Source of the DNA: an uncultured Panacagrimonas sp.
Lineage (GTDB): Bacteria; Pseudomonadota; Gammaproteobacteria; Nevskiales; Nevskiaceae
Length of the DNA: 12,676 nt
Reading direction: 5' to 3'
Assembly (NCBI GenBank): GCA_946481265.1
Contig: CAMLNE010000089.1
Span: 1-12,676, forward strand
Shown: positions 1 through 7,168 of the stretch, one piece after another
Position numbering within the stretch: the first letter of the stretch is position 1
How the letters are laid out: the number at the start of each line of letters is the position of its first letter
The notes under the pieces: generated by a model
What the model saw: only the letters and a program-made list of their open reading frames with translations
Databases searched by the model: none
What the model was told of the DNA's origin: nothing
Program-made: the position numbers and the translations under genes

Positions 1-338
1 ATTTCTTATCGGCTTGGGGCGCCAGCCACCAGGTAAATCAGAGAATCCCTAGGGGAGCGGCCGGCCGGCAGCGGTCGCCACATGACCGAAAAGATGCGCG
101 GGCGGCGCAGGCCGCGCGCAGGCATCGGCCGCGGTGCCGGGGCCGTCCAGCGGCGTGAACCGGCGTTCCGATGGTGGGGGCCTGCGCCGGAGGCGGAGCG
201 GGGGGCAGCGATGGATGGACCGCGCCGCCGGTCCGGCTGCCGCAGTGGCCGGCTTTGGGATCTGGCTTCTTCAGCAACGATTCGAGATACGCGCTTCTAC
301 AATGCGGCGGTATCGGGCCATGCCCTTCGAGCCACCGC
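1..338. other. Left-edge region without a recognisable gene
   Basis: I see no supportable gene here. Short open stretches run in several frames, as expected in GC-rich DNA, but none has a credible start or recognisable protein. The first 50 bases could be the tail of an upstream gene, since frames 1 and 2 reach stops at 34-36 and 50-52, but nothing identifies it. A TACAAT hexamer at 298-303 lies about 36 bases before the EcsC start and resembles a sigma70 -10 element; no good -35 sits 16-18 bases upstream, so the promoter call is weak. Confidence 0.5.
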
Positions 339-1208
339 ATGAGTCTCCTGACGCCGTACGAAACCCAGCAACTGGAACTGATCCGCGACTGGCAGGCGGA
401 ATCGCCTGGCTGGGGCACGCGCCTGCTGGCCAAGCCGGGCAGCAAGATCGCGGGTGCGGTGCAGACCCTGGTGCCGGTGGAGGCCCTGCGCGCCGCGCTG
501 GATGGCGTCAACCGCGTGGCCGGGAAGTTCTCGGACGAACGCTCCATCCTCGAACGTGCCGGCGTCGCGTCCCTCGCGGATCTGCGCAGCGTTCAGCTGG
601 AGACCTGCGACCGCCTGATGCGCACCGAACAGCGCCGCGCCATGGCGATGGCCGGTGTCGGCGGCGCGGCGCTCGGCATTGCCGGTGCGGCGGGCATGGT
701 GGTCGACGTGCCGGCGCTGATCGGGTTGGCATTGCGCACGATCCACCGCGTCGGCCTTTGCTACGGCGAGGACCTGCGCCAGCATCGACGCCTGGCGATC
801 GGGGTATTCGCGCTGGCCTCCGCCAACAGCCTGGAGGAGAAGCGGGAGGCGGTCGCGGCGCTGCAGCACTTCGAGCCGCATTCGCTCGACGAGGCTGCCT
901 GGCGAGACGGCGTGGAGCGCGCGGCCGAACGCGAGTTCGCCAAGGAGGCCGCGGTTTTTTCCATGAACAACCTCGCGTCGAAGCTCGGCATCAACCTGGG
1001 CAAGCGCAAGGCTGCCGGCGTGGTTCCGCTGCTCGGTGCGCTGGTCGGCGGTTCGGTCAATGCCTGGTACCTGTACGACACCGCGCAGGTATCGCGTTAC
1101 GTGTTCCAGGAGCGCTGGCTGGCGCAGAAGCATTCACCCGAGCGGCTGCGCATCGGCGGCTCCCCGCAGGGCAGACCCGCTCCGGCGGCGCGGCGCCGGT
1201 TGAAATGA
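339..1208 (+). CDS. EcsC family protein
   Basis: This 289-residue protein resembles the EcsC family (named after Bacillus EcsC), whose biochemical role is unknown. The evidence is a Gly/Ala-rich hydrophobic stretch at about residues 102-143 running into VDVPALIGLALRTI and LCYG, which I recognise as the family core, and a second Gly-rich hydrophobic stretch near residues 221-260 ending in WYLYDTAQ. The N-terminal part is helical and charged. No signal peptide is visible, and the hydrophobic segments could associate with the membrane. I chose the ATG at 339 because the next residues (MSLLTPYETQQLELI) look like a real N-terminus, whereas the open frame upstream to 171 is low-complexity Gly/Pro/Cys sequence. 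The Shine-Dalgarno match is weak. There is no ABC transporter beside it, unlike ecsAB in Bacillus, so it stands alone. The C-terminal 20 residues are Arg/Pro/Gly-rich and probably disordered. Confidence 0.8.
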   Translation: MSLLTPYETQQLELIRDWQAESPGWGTRLLAKPGSKIAGAVQTLVPVEALRAALDGVNRVAGKFSDERSILERAGVASLADLRSVQLETCDRLMRTEQRRAMAMAGVGGAALGIAGAAGMVVDVPALIGLALRTIHRVGLCYGEDLRQHRRLAIGVFALASANSLEEKREAVAALQHFEPHSLDEAAWRDGVERAAEREFAKEAAVFSMNNLASKLGINLGKRKAAGVVPLLGALVGGSVNAWYLYDTAQVSRYVFQERWLAQKHSPERLRIGGSPQGRPAPAARRRLK

Positions 1209-1439
1209 CACGGCCAGGTGCCTGCACGCCGAGCCCGTGATCCTGGCGCCGGACCGGCCGCCGCTCCTTGCGCCCCGGCCGGCAGATGCCACTCACGCAT
1301 CCAGCGGCCTTTCCCCCTGTCGAAATCGGTTGCAGCGCAACACCGCGTGCGCTTGACCGGTGCTGGTTTCGGTCGCATCGGGGCGCCGAGTCGAAGACGG
1401 TCGCGCGACGATCGGCACGAACAAGGCGGCGAGATCATG

Positions 1440-1498
1440 TCGAGGGTCGAGGGTCGAGGGTCGAGGGTCGAGGGTCGAGGGTCGAGGGTCGAGGGTCG
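1440..1498. repeat. Heptanucleotide tandem repeat (TCGAGGG)x8
   Basis: Eight consecutive perfect copies of TCGAGGG fill 1440-1495, followed by a partial TCG. The unit is 7 bases, so three units equal seven codons and every plus-strand frame encodes a rotation of the same heptapeptide (VEGRGSR); the minus strand gives DPRPSTL. This explains why spurious ORFs in all frames share that motif. Perfect copies with no degeneration suggest recent slippage expansion or ongoing turnover. It is much too short in unit and lacks spacers, so it is not a CRISPR array. A role in phase variation of a neighbour is possible, but no promoter or coding frame is clearly linked. Confidence 0.95.
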
Positions 1499-1570
1499 CC
1501 TGGGGCTGCACATGTCCGGGTTGGGACCGGACGCCCTCCACGCGCTGATCGGTGAGCGGCCCAGACGCCG

Positions 1571-1641
1571 GGATGCCGGTCGGGCCGCGGAGCGCGCGCG
1601 GAGCCGGTGTGGACCACCGCTGGTCCTTCCGCCCGGCATCC
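1571..1641. repeat. Nested inverted repeats, possible structured element
   Basis: Outer arms GGATGCCGG (1571-1579) and CCGGCATCC (1633-1641) are perfectly complementary. Inside them, GGACCA (1611-1616) and TGGTCC (1621-1626) form a second perfect stem around a CCGC loop. If transcribed, the pair could fold into a branched or elongated hairpin. No T-run follows. In DNA this GC-rich, some such pairs arise by chance. Confidence 0.4.
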
Positions 1642-1789
1642 AGCGCCACTGGTCGGTCGTCGCGCTCGACGTCCGGGCAGGCCGCGGTATGAATCGCGCC
1701 ACGCGTCGGGCGCATCGCCCGGCACGGGGTCTGACGGGCCCACCCTTCCATATCCACGGCGACCGACGAGGCCGCAAAGGCATACAGAC

Positions 1790-1915
1790 ATGGGCATCCT
1801 GGTTCCGGCGGTGATCGCTTTGACGATGGTGGGGCTCTTCGCCGCGGCCTGGCTGCGCTATCGCAATCCTGTGCGCCAGCTGCACGGAAAGACCCGCGTC
1901 GCGCCAAGGCTCTGA
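1790..1915 (+). CDS. Possible small single-span membrane protein (41 aa)
   Basis: The ATG at 1790 opens a 41-residue frame: a hydrophobic span at about residues 3-22 (MGILVPAVIALTMVGLFAAA), then a basic tail with WLRYR, and several further Arg/Lys. This fits a bitopic inner-membrane miniprotein with a positively charged cytoplasmic end. An AAAGG stretch at 1776-1780, 9 bases before the start, could be a ribosome binding site. Third codon positions are mostly G or C, as in the neighbouring genes. The frame stays open upstream, but that part is Arg/Pro-rich and not credible. I do not recognise a family. It could be a chance ORF; the membrane span followed by a basic anchor is the main argument that it is real. 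Confidence 0.45.
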   Translation: MGILVPAVIALTMVGLFAAAWLRYRNPVRQLHGKTRVAPRL

Positions 1916-1917
1916 AC

Positions 1918-1946
1918 GGGGCCGGCCCCCGCCGGAAGCTTCCGGC
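1918..1946. repeat. Two adjacent palindromes after the small ORF
   Basis: A 12-base palindrome GGGGCCGGCCCC (1918-1929) and a 16-base palindrome GCCGGAAGCTTCCGGC (1931-1946) lie next to each other, starting 3 bases after the stop of the 41-residue ORF. As RNA they would form GC-rich hairpins that might end or stabilise a transcript, but there is no U-tract. As DNA they might bind a dimeric protein. Confidence 0.5.
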
Positions 1947-1989
1947 CGCGTCCACGTGCGTCGGAGCGGCACCCGCCCGGCAGCGCTGC

Positions 1990-2018
1990 TTGCGCCGGCA
2001 CGGGCGCGGGCCTACACT
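1990..2018 (+). promoter_or_regulatory. Candidate sigma70 promoter of rpmE2
   Basis: TTGCGC (1990-1995) and TACACT (2013-2018) are separated by exactly 17 bases, a good -35/-10 arrangement. Transcription would begin near 2025, giving a leader of about 25 bases before rpmE2. No AT-rich palindrome resembling a Zur operator is seen nearby, so zinc-dependent control, common for type B L31 genes in other gammaproteobacteria, is not supported here. Confidence 0.45.
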
Positions 2019-2050
2019 TCGCGCCCTTTTTTGCGGCTGCGGGCTTCGAC

Positions 2051-2302
2051 ATGAAAGACGGCATCCACCCCAACTACGACTACGTTGTCTTCAAGGACAA
2101 TGCGGCCGGGCACACCTTCCGGATCCGTTCCACGCTGACCAGCAGGGACAAGATCAAGTGGGAGGATGGTCAGGAATATCCCCTGATCAACTTGGACACG
2201 TCCTCGCACTCGCATCCGTTCTACACCGGCAAGCAGCGCGTGGTGGAGGTCGGTGGTCGCGTCGACAAGTTCAAGAAGCGTTTCGGAACGGCCAAGGCCT
2301 GA
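2051..2302 (+). CDS. rpmE2: 50S ribosomal protein L31 type B
   Basis: This 83-residue protein is the type B form of ribosomal protein L31, a component of the large subunit at the bridge to the 30S subunit. It shows the family's MKDGIHPNYDYVVFKD start, the SSHSHPFYTGKQR signature near residues 51-62, and a basic C-terminus (VDKFKKRFG). It has no cysteines, hence no CxxC zinc site, which marks the zinc-independent type B paralogue. Length fits the family. The start at 2051 follows the conserved N-terminus; the ribosome binding site is weak (GCGGG about 8 bases upstream). A plausible promoter lies at 1990-2018 and a strong terminator follows 18 bases after the stop, so it is probably a single-gene transcript. 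The citrate synthase gene lies downstream on the same strand. Confidence 0.95.
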   Translation: MKDGIHPNYDYVVFKDNAAGHTFRIRSTLTSRDKIKWEDGQEYPLINLDTSSHSHPFYTGKQRVVEVGGRVDKFKKRFGTAKA

Positions 2303-2320
2303 TTCCGTCGCACCGGATCG

Positions 2321-2350
2321 AAAAAGGCCGCGCAGCGTCGCGGCCTTTTT
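2321..2350 (+). terminator. Intrinsic terminator of rpmE2
   Basis: A perfect 12-base inverted repeat, AAAAAGGCCGCG (2321-2332) with CGCGGCCTTTTT (2339-2350), encloses the 6-base loop CAGCGT. The GC-rich stem followed by five T residues is a classic rho-independent terminator 18 bases after the rpmE2 stop. The A-run on the left would let it work from the other strand too. Confidence 0.9.
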
Positions 2351-2356
2351 CGTTTC

Positions 2357-2380
2357 CGCGCACCCGCATGCGGGTGCGCG
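2357..2380. repeat. 24-base perfect palindrome
   Basis: Every base from 2357 to 2380 is matched by its complement (half-site CGCGCACCCGCA). It begins 6 bases after the rpmE2 terminator. As RNA it would fold as a 10-base stem with a CATG loop, with no U-run after it; as DNA it is a perfectly symmetric site. It could be a repetitive extragenic palindrome, an operator in front of gltA, or a backup hairpin. The sequence alone does not decide. Confidence 0.85.
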
Positions 2381-2579
2381 CCACCCCATGGATTGCAACG
2401 CACGCGCGACCGGGTGATGTCGTGCAGGTGTGCCCGCGCTGGCGGGCGGGCCGGGAAAATCGCTAAGCTTGCTGTCTGCCGTCACCGTTTTTCCCGAGTA
2501 GCGGGATGCGGTTCACGGAATCCGGTGGTTTTTCCGACACCGCCCACGCATCGATGCCCAGGCGGAGCCGCTCGCGGAT

Positions 2580-2593
2580 GGTTCGCGCGAACC
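2580..2593. repeat. 14-base palindrome in the gltA leader
   Basis: GGTTCGCGCGAACC is perfectly symmetric and ends 50 bases before the gltA start. It could be a regulator site or a leader hairpin. A 14-base palindrome is near chance expectation in a GC-rich window of this size, so the call is weak functionally although the symmetry itself is certain. Confidence 0.4.
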
Positions 2594-2643
2594 GGCTGCC
2601 GGCGATGTCTACGAGATCCACGAAGCATTCACGGAGTCAGCGG

Positions 2644-3936
<1,293 letters not shown>

Positions 3937-3957
3937 TTCCTTTCAGCCTCGAGGCGC

Positions 3958-3993
3958 AACGAAGAAGCCCCGCCGACGCGGGGCTTCTTCGTT
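3958..3993. terminator. Shared bidirectional terminator
   Basis: A 16-base perfect stem (3958-3973 with 3978-3993) closes on a 4-base loop. Its core is GAAGAAGCCCC against GGGGCTTCTTC. It lies 21 bases after the gltA stop and 16 bases beyond the stop of the minus-strand gene ending at 4010. With convergent genes on both sides it probably terminates both transcripts. The T-tract is interrupted (CTTCTTCGTT) on each strand. Confidence 0.85.
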
Positions 3994-4009
3994 ATCGGGG
4001 CATCCGTTC

Positions 4010-4612
4010 TCAGACGGAGGACTCGACCAGCGCGCGCAGCTGCTCGGCATCCAGGCGGCGCGCCGGTTTGCCGTCGACCTGCGACAGCGGCGGGTGCCGG
4101 ATGCTGCCCGGGTCGAAAACGGCGATATCGACGCCGACGTGGCCGGCCTCGAAGCGCAGCAGGGGAACGCGCATTTCGCGACCATCTGCCAGCCGGTAGC
4201 GCCGCTCGTCCTGCTCGAAGGGAATCTGCCGATCGTGCAGCAGCATCTCGACGGCCTCGGCATGGTCGGCGATCAGGTGCAGCTGCACCCGGTGGCCGTC
4301 GCCGATCGCGCCGCTGACCGCGCTACCGGCCAGTCGCGGCTCGTAGGCCGTGAGCAGGCGCATCGCGCGCAGCGCAGTGATGCGCATGTCGCGCAGGTGT
4401 TCGCGATAGGCCTGCCCCCCGAACAGGTTCTGCCGTTCAAGGACGGCCGCCTCGATCAGGCGGTTGTCCGGCAGCGAGGCGCCGCGGCGCTGGCCAAGGC
4501 GCTCGGCGGCCTTCTGTCGCGCCATCCGGTAGTCCGCATAGCCTTCGTCGCAGATCAGGCGTGCGGCTTCCTCTATGAATTCGGCGGTGGTGGCGGGGCT
4601 GCGGCGGGACAT
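4010..4612 (-). CDS. Conserved-looking protein of unknown function, possibly nucleotidyltransferase-like
   Basis: This 200-residue protein has no signal peptide or membrane span and is probably cytoplasmic. Residues 1-90 are helical and charged (EFIEEAARLICDEGYADYRMARQKAAERLG). Residues 92-116 read PRLAGSAVSGAIG followed by RVQLHLIAD, resembling the GS...G then DxD strand of minimal nucleotidyltransferases, but the two usual aspartates are replaced by Gln110 and His112. Residues 131-167 form a beta-rich part ending in VDIAVFD. The fold idea is inference; no named family is certain. It starts 15 bases after the mrcA stop, with GGAG four bases before its ATG, so it is almost surely co-transcribed with mrcA and may be translationally linked. 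The shared terminator lies just beyond its stop. A link to cell-wall synthesis is suggested only by position. Confidence 0.8.
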   Translation of the reverse strand: MSRRSPATTAEFIEEAARLICDEGYADYRMARQKAAERLGQRRGASLPDNRLIEAAVLERQNLFGGQAYREHLRDMRITALRAMRLLTAYEPRLAGSAVSGAIGDGHRVQLHLIADHAEAVEMLLHDRQIPFEQDERRYRLADGREMRVPLLRFEAGHVGVDIAVFDPGSIRHPPLSQVDGKPARRLDAEQLRALVESSV

Positions 4613-4627
4613 GACGCTCCGGTCTGC

Positions 4628-6976
4628 TCAGAACAGTTCCTCGATGGGCACCGCCTGGTCATAGCCGCTCTGGCCGCCGGAGCCGGGCACATGATCGTCC
4701 TGGACCACCTCGATGATGGCGTTGGGGTCGCCCCCGGCGGCCAGCATCCCGGTCTCGCGGTCGATCCGAACGTCGACCAGGCCCGGCGGGCGTGGCCGTT
4801 TCGTTTCGGGCGTGCCCTCGAGTGCCGCGCGCATGAAGTCCATCCACATCGGCAACGCGGCACGGCCGCCGACCTCGCCGCGGCCGAGCGGCGCGGGTTG
4901 GTCGAAACCGACCCAGACCACCGACACGAGCTCGCCATTGAAGCCGCTGAACCAGGCGTCGGTTTCGTCGTTGGTGGTGCCGGTCTTGCCGGCGATGTCG
5001 GCGCGTCCGAGCTTGCGTGCCTGCGCCGCGGTGCCGCGCACGGTGACCTCGCGCAGCACGTCGTCCACCAGCCAGGCGACGCGCGGATCGATCACGCGAG
5101 GGGCGTGCGGCGGGCCGGTCGGCCCGGTGCCGGCCGCGGGTTCCTCGCAGTCGGTGCAGACCGTGGCCGGCTGTGCCTGGTACACGACTTGGTCCTCGAC
5201 ATCACGGATCGTTTCGATCACGTACGGCTTGACGCGGTACCCGCCGTTGGCGAGCACGGCATAGGCGGTGGCCATTTCCATCGGGCTGAAGGACCCGGTG
5301 CCCAGGGCCATCGACAGGTCGCGCGGAATGCGTTCCTTGGCCAGGCCGAAGCGCGCGATGTAGTTGCGCGCTGTATCGAGCCCGACCTGCTGCAGGAGCC
5401 GGATGGTGACCAGGTTGCGGGAGTGCACCAGGGCCTCGCGCAGCCGCATCGGGCCCTTGAAGTCACCGTCGTAGTTCTCCGGACGCCAGGCCCCCTCGAT
5501 CTCCGAATCACGGTAGACGATGGGTGCATCGAGCAGCACCGAGGCCGGCGTGAAGCCGCGATCGAAGGCCGCGGCGTAGACAAAGGGCTTGAAGCCGCTG
5601 CCCGGCTGGCGTCGCGCCTGGGTGGCACGGTTGTACTTGTTGAGCAGGAAGTCATAGCCGCCGACCACCGCCTCGATGGCGCCGGTGCGAGGATCGATCG
5701 CGGACAGCGCGCCCTGCACCTCGGGGATCTGCGCGAGCCGCCAGCGATCGTTCACCAGGCGCACGCGCACGATGTCGCCCGGATGCAGCGCCGTGCGGCC
5801 GGACAGGCGCGCCCACTTGAAGTCGTCCGCAGCCAGTTCGGCCAGGCGCAGCCCCTGCATCAGCACGGTCAGCTGTCCCGGACGGAAGCTGACGACGGCG
5901 GCAGGACGCAGCCCGGCAACCTGTGGTCGCTGCCCCAGGATCTCCTCGATCGCCTCGCGCTTCTCGCCACTTTCGCTGAGCAGGTCGGGCGGCAGCCGTG
6001 CTTCGGGGCCCCGCCATCCATGCCGCTCGTCATACGCCAGCAGGGCGGAACGAAGCGCCGAATTGGCAGCCTCCTGGCGGTCCGAACGGATGGTCGCCGT
6101 CACCCGGTAGCCGGAGATGTACGCGTCCTCCCCATAGCGCTCCACGATCTCGGCGCGAACCATTTCGGCGACGAAATGCGCATCGGACTCGACCTGGGGC
6201 GGCGCCAGGCTTACCAGCACCGGCTCGGCCAGCGCGGCCTGGAAGTCCAGTTCCGAGATCTTGTTGAGATGGCGCAGCCGGCGCAGGACGTAGTCCCGCC
6301 GCGCCTTCGCGCGTTCCGGCGCGGTCACCGGGTTGTCGCGGGAAGGCGCCTTGGGCAGACCGGCGAGCAGGGCGGTCTGCGCCCAACTCAGCTCGGCGGG
6401 TTCGCGTCCGAAGTAGACGCGGCTGGCCGCGCCCACGCCATAGGCGCGCTGCCCGAGGAAGATCTTGTTGAGGTAGATCTGCAGGATCTCCTCCTTGCGC
6501 ATCTCGCGCTCGATGCGAAGTGCCAGCAGGATCTCGCGGATCTTTCGCTCGTAACTACGCTCCGAACTGAGGAAGATGTTGCGCGCCAGCTGCATCGTGA
6601 TCGTGCTGCCGCCCTGGCTTTTCTCGCCGGTGACGAGCAGCTTGAACGCCGCGCGCATCAGCCCCTGCCAGTCCACCCCCGGGTGTTCGAAGAAGCGGTC
6701 GTCCTCGGCCGCCAGAAACGCGTCGATCATGCGAGGGGGGATGTCGGCGTATGCCAGCGGGGCGCGCCGTTCCGCGCCGAAGGCGCCGATCAGCTTGCCG
6801 TCGCGCGTGTAAACGCGCAGCGGTACCTGTAGCTTGAGTTCGCGCAGCGAGGCGACGGAGGGTAAGGTCGGCTCGTAGTACCAGCGCGCGCCATGGAACA
6901 GGATGAAGGGCGACGCTGCGGCGAGCATCAGCAGGCCGCCGAGAATGGACAGTGAGATGACGAGTGGTCGGGACAC
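4628..6976 (-). CDS. mrcA: Penicillin-binding protein 1A, bifunctional transglycosylase/transpeptidase
   Basis: PBP1A polymerises lipid II into glycan strands and cross-links their peptides in the periplasm, anchored in the inner membrane. Numbering is from the GTG at 6976 (782 residues). A membrane span lies at about residues 5-27. The GT51 domain follows, with catalytic Glu91 in AAEDDRFFEHPGVD and the GGSTITMQLARN motif. An OB-like linker lies near residues 290-420. The transpeptidase carries Ser460-x-x-Lys463 (PGSGFKPF), Ser519-Arg-Asn521 and Lys664-Thr-Gly666 (GKTGTTN), all intact. A CTDC pair (607-610) sits where E. coli PBP1A has CPEC. The frame is open to a TTG at 7003, adding nine residues with poor third-position GC; the GTG places the span close to the N-terminus as in E. 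coli, so I prefer it, though neither has a clear Shine-Dalgarno. It is divergent from pilM, the usual gammaproteobacterial order, and probably co-transcribed with the gene at 4010-4612. Confidence 0.95.
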   Translation of the reverse strand: MSRPLVISLSILGGLLMLAAASPFILFHGARWYYEPTLPSVASLRELKLQVPLRVYTRDGKLIGAFGAERRAPLAYADIPPRMIDAFLAAEDDRFFEHPGVDWQGLMRAAFKLLVTGEKSQGGSTITMQLARNIFLSSERSYERKIREILLALRIEREMRKEEILQIYLNKIFLGQRAYGVGAASRVYFGREPAELSWAQTALLAGLPKAPSRDNPVTAPERAKARRDYVLRRLRHLNKISELDFQAALAEPVLVSLAPPQVESDAHFVAEMVRAEIVERYGEDAYISGYRVTATIRSDRQEAANSALRSALLAYDERHGWRGPEARLPPDLLSESGEKREAIEEILGQRPQVAGLRPAAVVSFRPGQLTVLMQGLRLAELAADDFKWARLSGRTALHPGDIVRVRLVNDRWRLAQIPEVQGALSAIDPRTGAIEAVVGGYDFLLNKYNRATQARRQPGSGFKPFVYAAAFDRGFTPASVLLDAPIVYRDSEIEGAWRPENYDGDFKGPMRLREALVHSRNLVTIRLLQQVGLDTARNYIARFGLAKERIPRDLSMALGTGSFSPMEMATAYAVLANGGYRVKPYVIETIRDVEDQVVYQAQPATVCTDCEEPAAGTGPTGPPHAPRVIDPRVAWLVDDVLREVTVRGTAAQARKLGRADIAGKTGTTNDETDAWFSGFNGELVSVVWVGFDQPAPLGRGEVGGRAALPMWMDFMRAALEGTPETKRPRPPGLVDVRIDRETGMLAAGGDPNAIIEVVQDDHVPGSGGQSGYDQAVPIEELF

Positions 6977-7043
6977 GTCTGGCGCTTGGGAACGATGCGG
7001 CAAGGCCCGGAACGACGTCCCGGCTTATGAAGCAACATCAGAT

Positions 7044-7068
7044 AGTTGTTGCCACAACTTGTTGTTGC
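7044..7068. promoter_or_regulatory. Repeats in the mrcA-pilM divergent region
   Basis: GTTGTTGC occurs at 7045-7052 and again at 7061-7068, 16 bases apart. Between and overlapping the copies, AGTTGT (7044-7049) and ACAACT (7054-7059) form an inverted repeat with a TGCC spacer. The second direct copy overlaps the likely -35 of the pilM promoter. This looks like a binding site for a regulator that could act on pilM, on mrcA, or both. The regulator is not identifiable; the site does not match the CRP/Vfr consensus TGTGA-N6-TCACA. Confidence 0.4.
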
Positions 7069-7092
7069 TTGGGAAAACGTCTGGGGTATATT
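7065..7092 (+). promoter_or_regulatory. Candidate sigma70 promoter of the pilMNOPQ operon
   Basis: TTGCTT (7065-7070) and TATATT (7087-7092) are 16 bases apart and resemble -35 and -10 elements. Transcription would start near 7099, leaving a leader of about 70 bases before pilM that includes an A/T-rich patch (7131-7140). No TGGCAC-N5-TTGC sigma54 element is visible. No matching minus-strand promoter for mrcA could be made out. Confidence 0.5.
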
Positions 7093-7168
7093 ACGGACCA
7101 TTGGGGACGGAGTCATTCGGCCTCTGGGGAATAAAAATTTGGGGCCGCGCGAGCGGATAAGAGGCGCA

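Larger units (their letters stand above)
1209..1789. other. Long gene-poor intergenic region
   Basis: This gap of about 580 bases lies between the EcsC gene and a small possible membrane ORF. Open frames cross it on both strands, but their translations are Arg/Pro/Gly-rich, differ in every frame, match nothing I know and run through the heptamer array, so I treat them as non-coding. It holds the TCGAGGG array (1440-1498) and nested inverted repeats (1571-1641). No intrinsic terminator with a T-run follows the EcsC stop. Confidence 0.6.
2303..2643 (+). other. Intergenic region and leader of gltA
   Basis: These 341 bases hold the rpmE2 terminator (2321-2350), a 24-base perfect palindrome (2357-2380), and a 14-base palindrome (2580-2593). 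A GCTAAGCTT stretch at 2462-2470 includes TAAGCT, a possible -10 element, but no convincing -35 lies upstream. The gltA frame is open back to an ATG at 2506, but that part translates to an Arg/Ser-rich peptide unlike citrate synthase. Most of the region is therefore likely promoter plus a long untranslated leader. Confidence 0.5.

Noticed and set aside
1..60. Remnant of a tRNA or attachment site at the left edge
   Set aside because: The GAATCCC stretch recalls a tRNA T-arm, but the arm does not pair, there is no acceptor stem or CCA end in place, and no integrase gene is present.
339..1208. Part of an ecsABC transporter operon
   Set aside because: No ABC ATPase or permease gene flanks the EcsC-family gene in this window.
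1440..1498. CRISPR array
   Set aside because: The unit is 7 bases with no spacers and no cas genes nearby.
1097..1972. Several long open frames on both strands through the heptamer array
   Set aside because: All carry the same heptapeptide repeat because the 7-mer reads alike in every frame; the rest is Arg/Pro-rich and without a credible start or ribosome binding site.
2506..2643. N-terminal extension of citrate synthase from the ATG at 2506
   Set aside because: The added 46 residues are Arg/Ser-rich and unlike the family; the ATG at 2644 has GGAG at the right distance and gives the usual length.
4094..6832. A 912-codon plus-strand open frame opposite mrcA and its downstream gene
   Set aside because: It is the antisense shadow of mrcA, which has intact GT51 and transpeptidase motifs. 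The shadow protein is rich in His, Gln, Gly and Ala and matches no family. Long antisense frames are common in GC-rich genes.
7046..7168. N-terminal extension of PilM from 7046
   Set aside because: It would run through the promoter and A/T-rich leader; the start at 7169 has a ribosome binding site and the usual PilM N-terminus.
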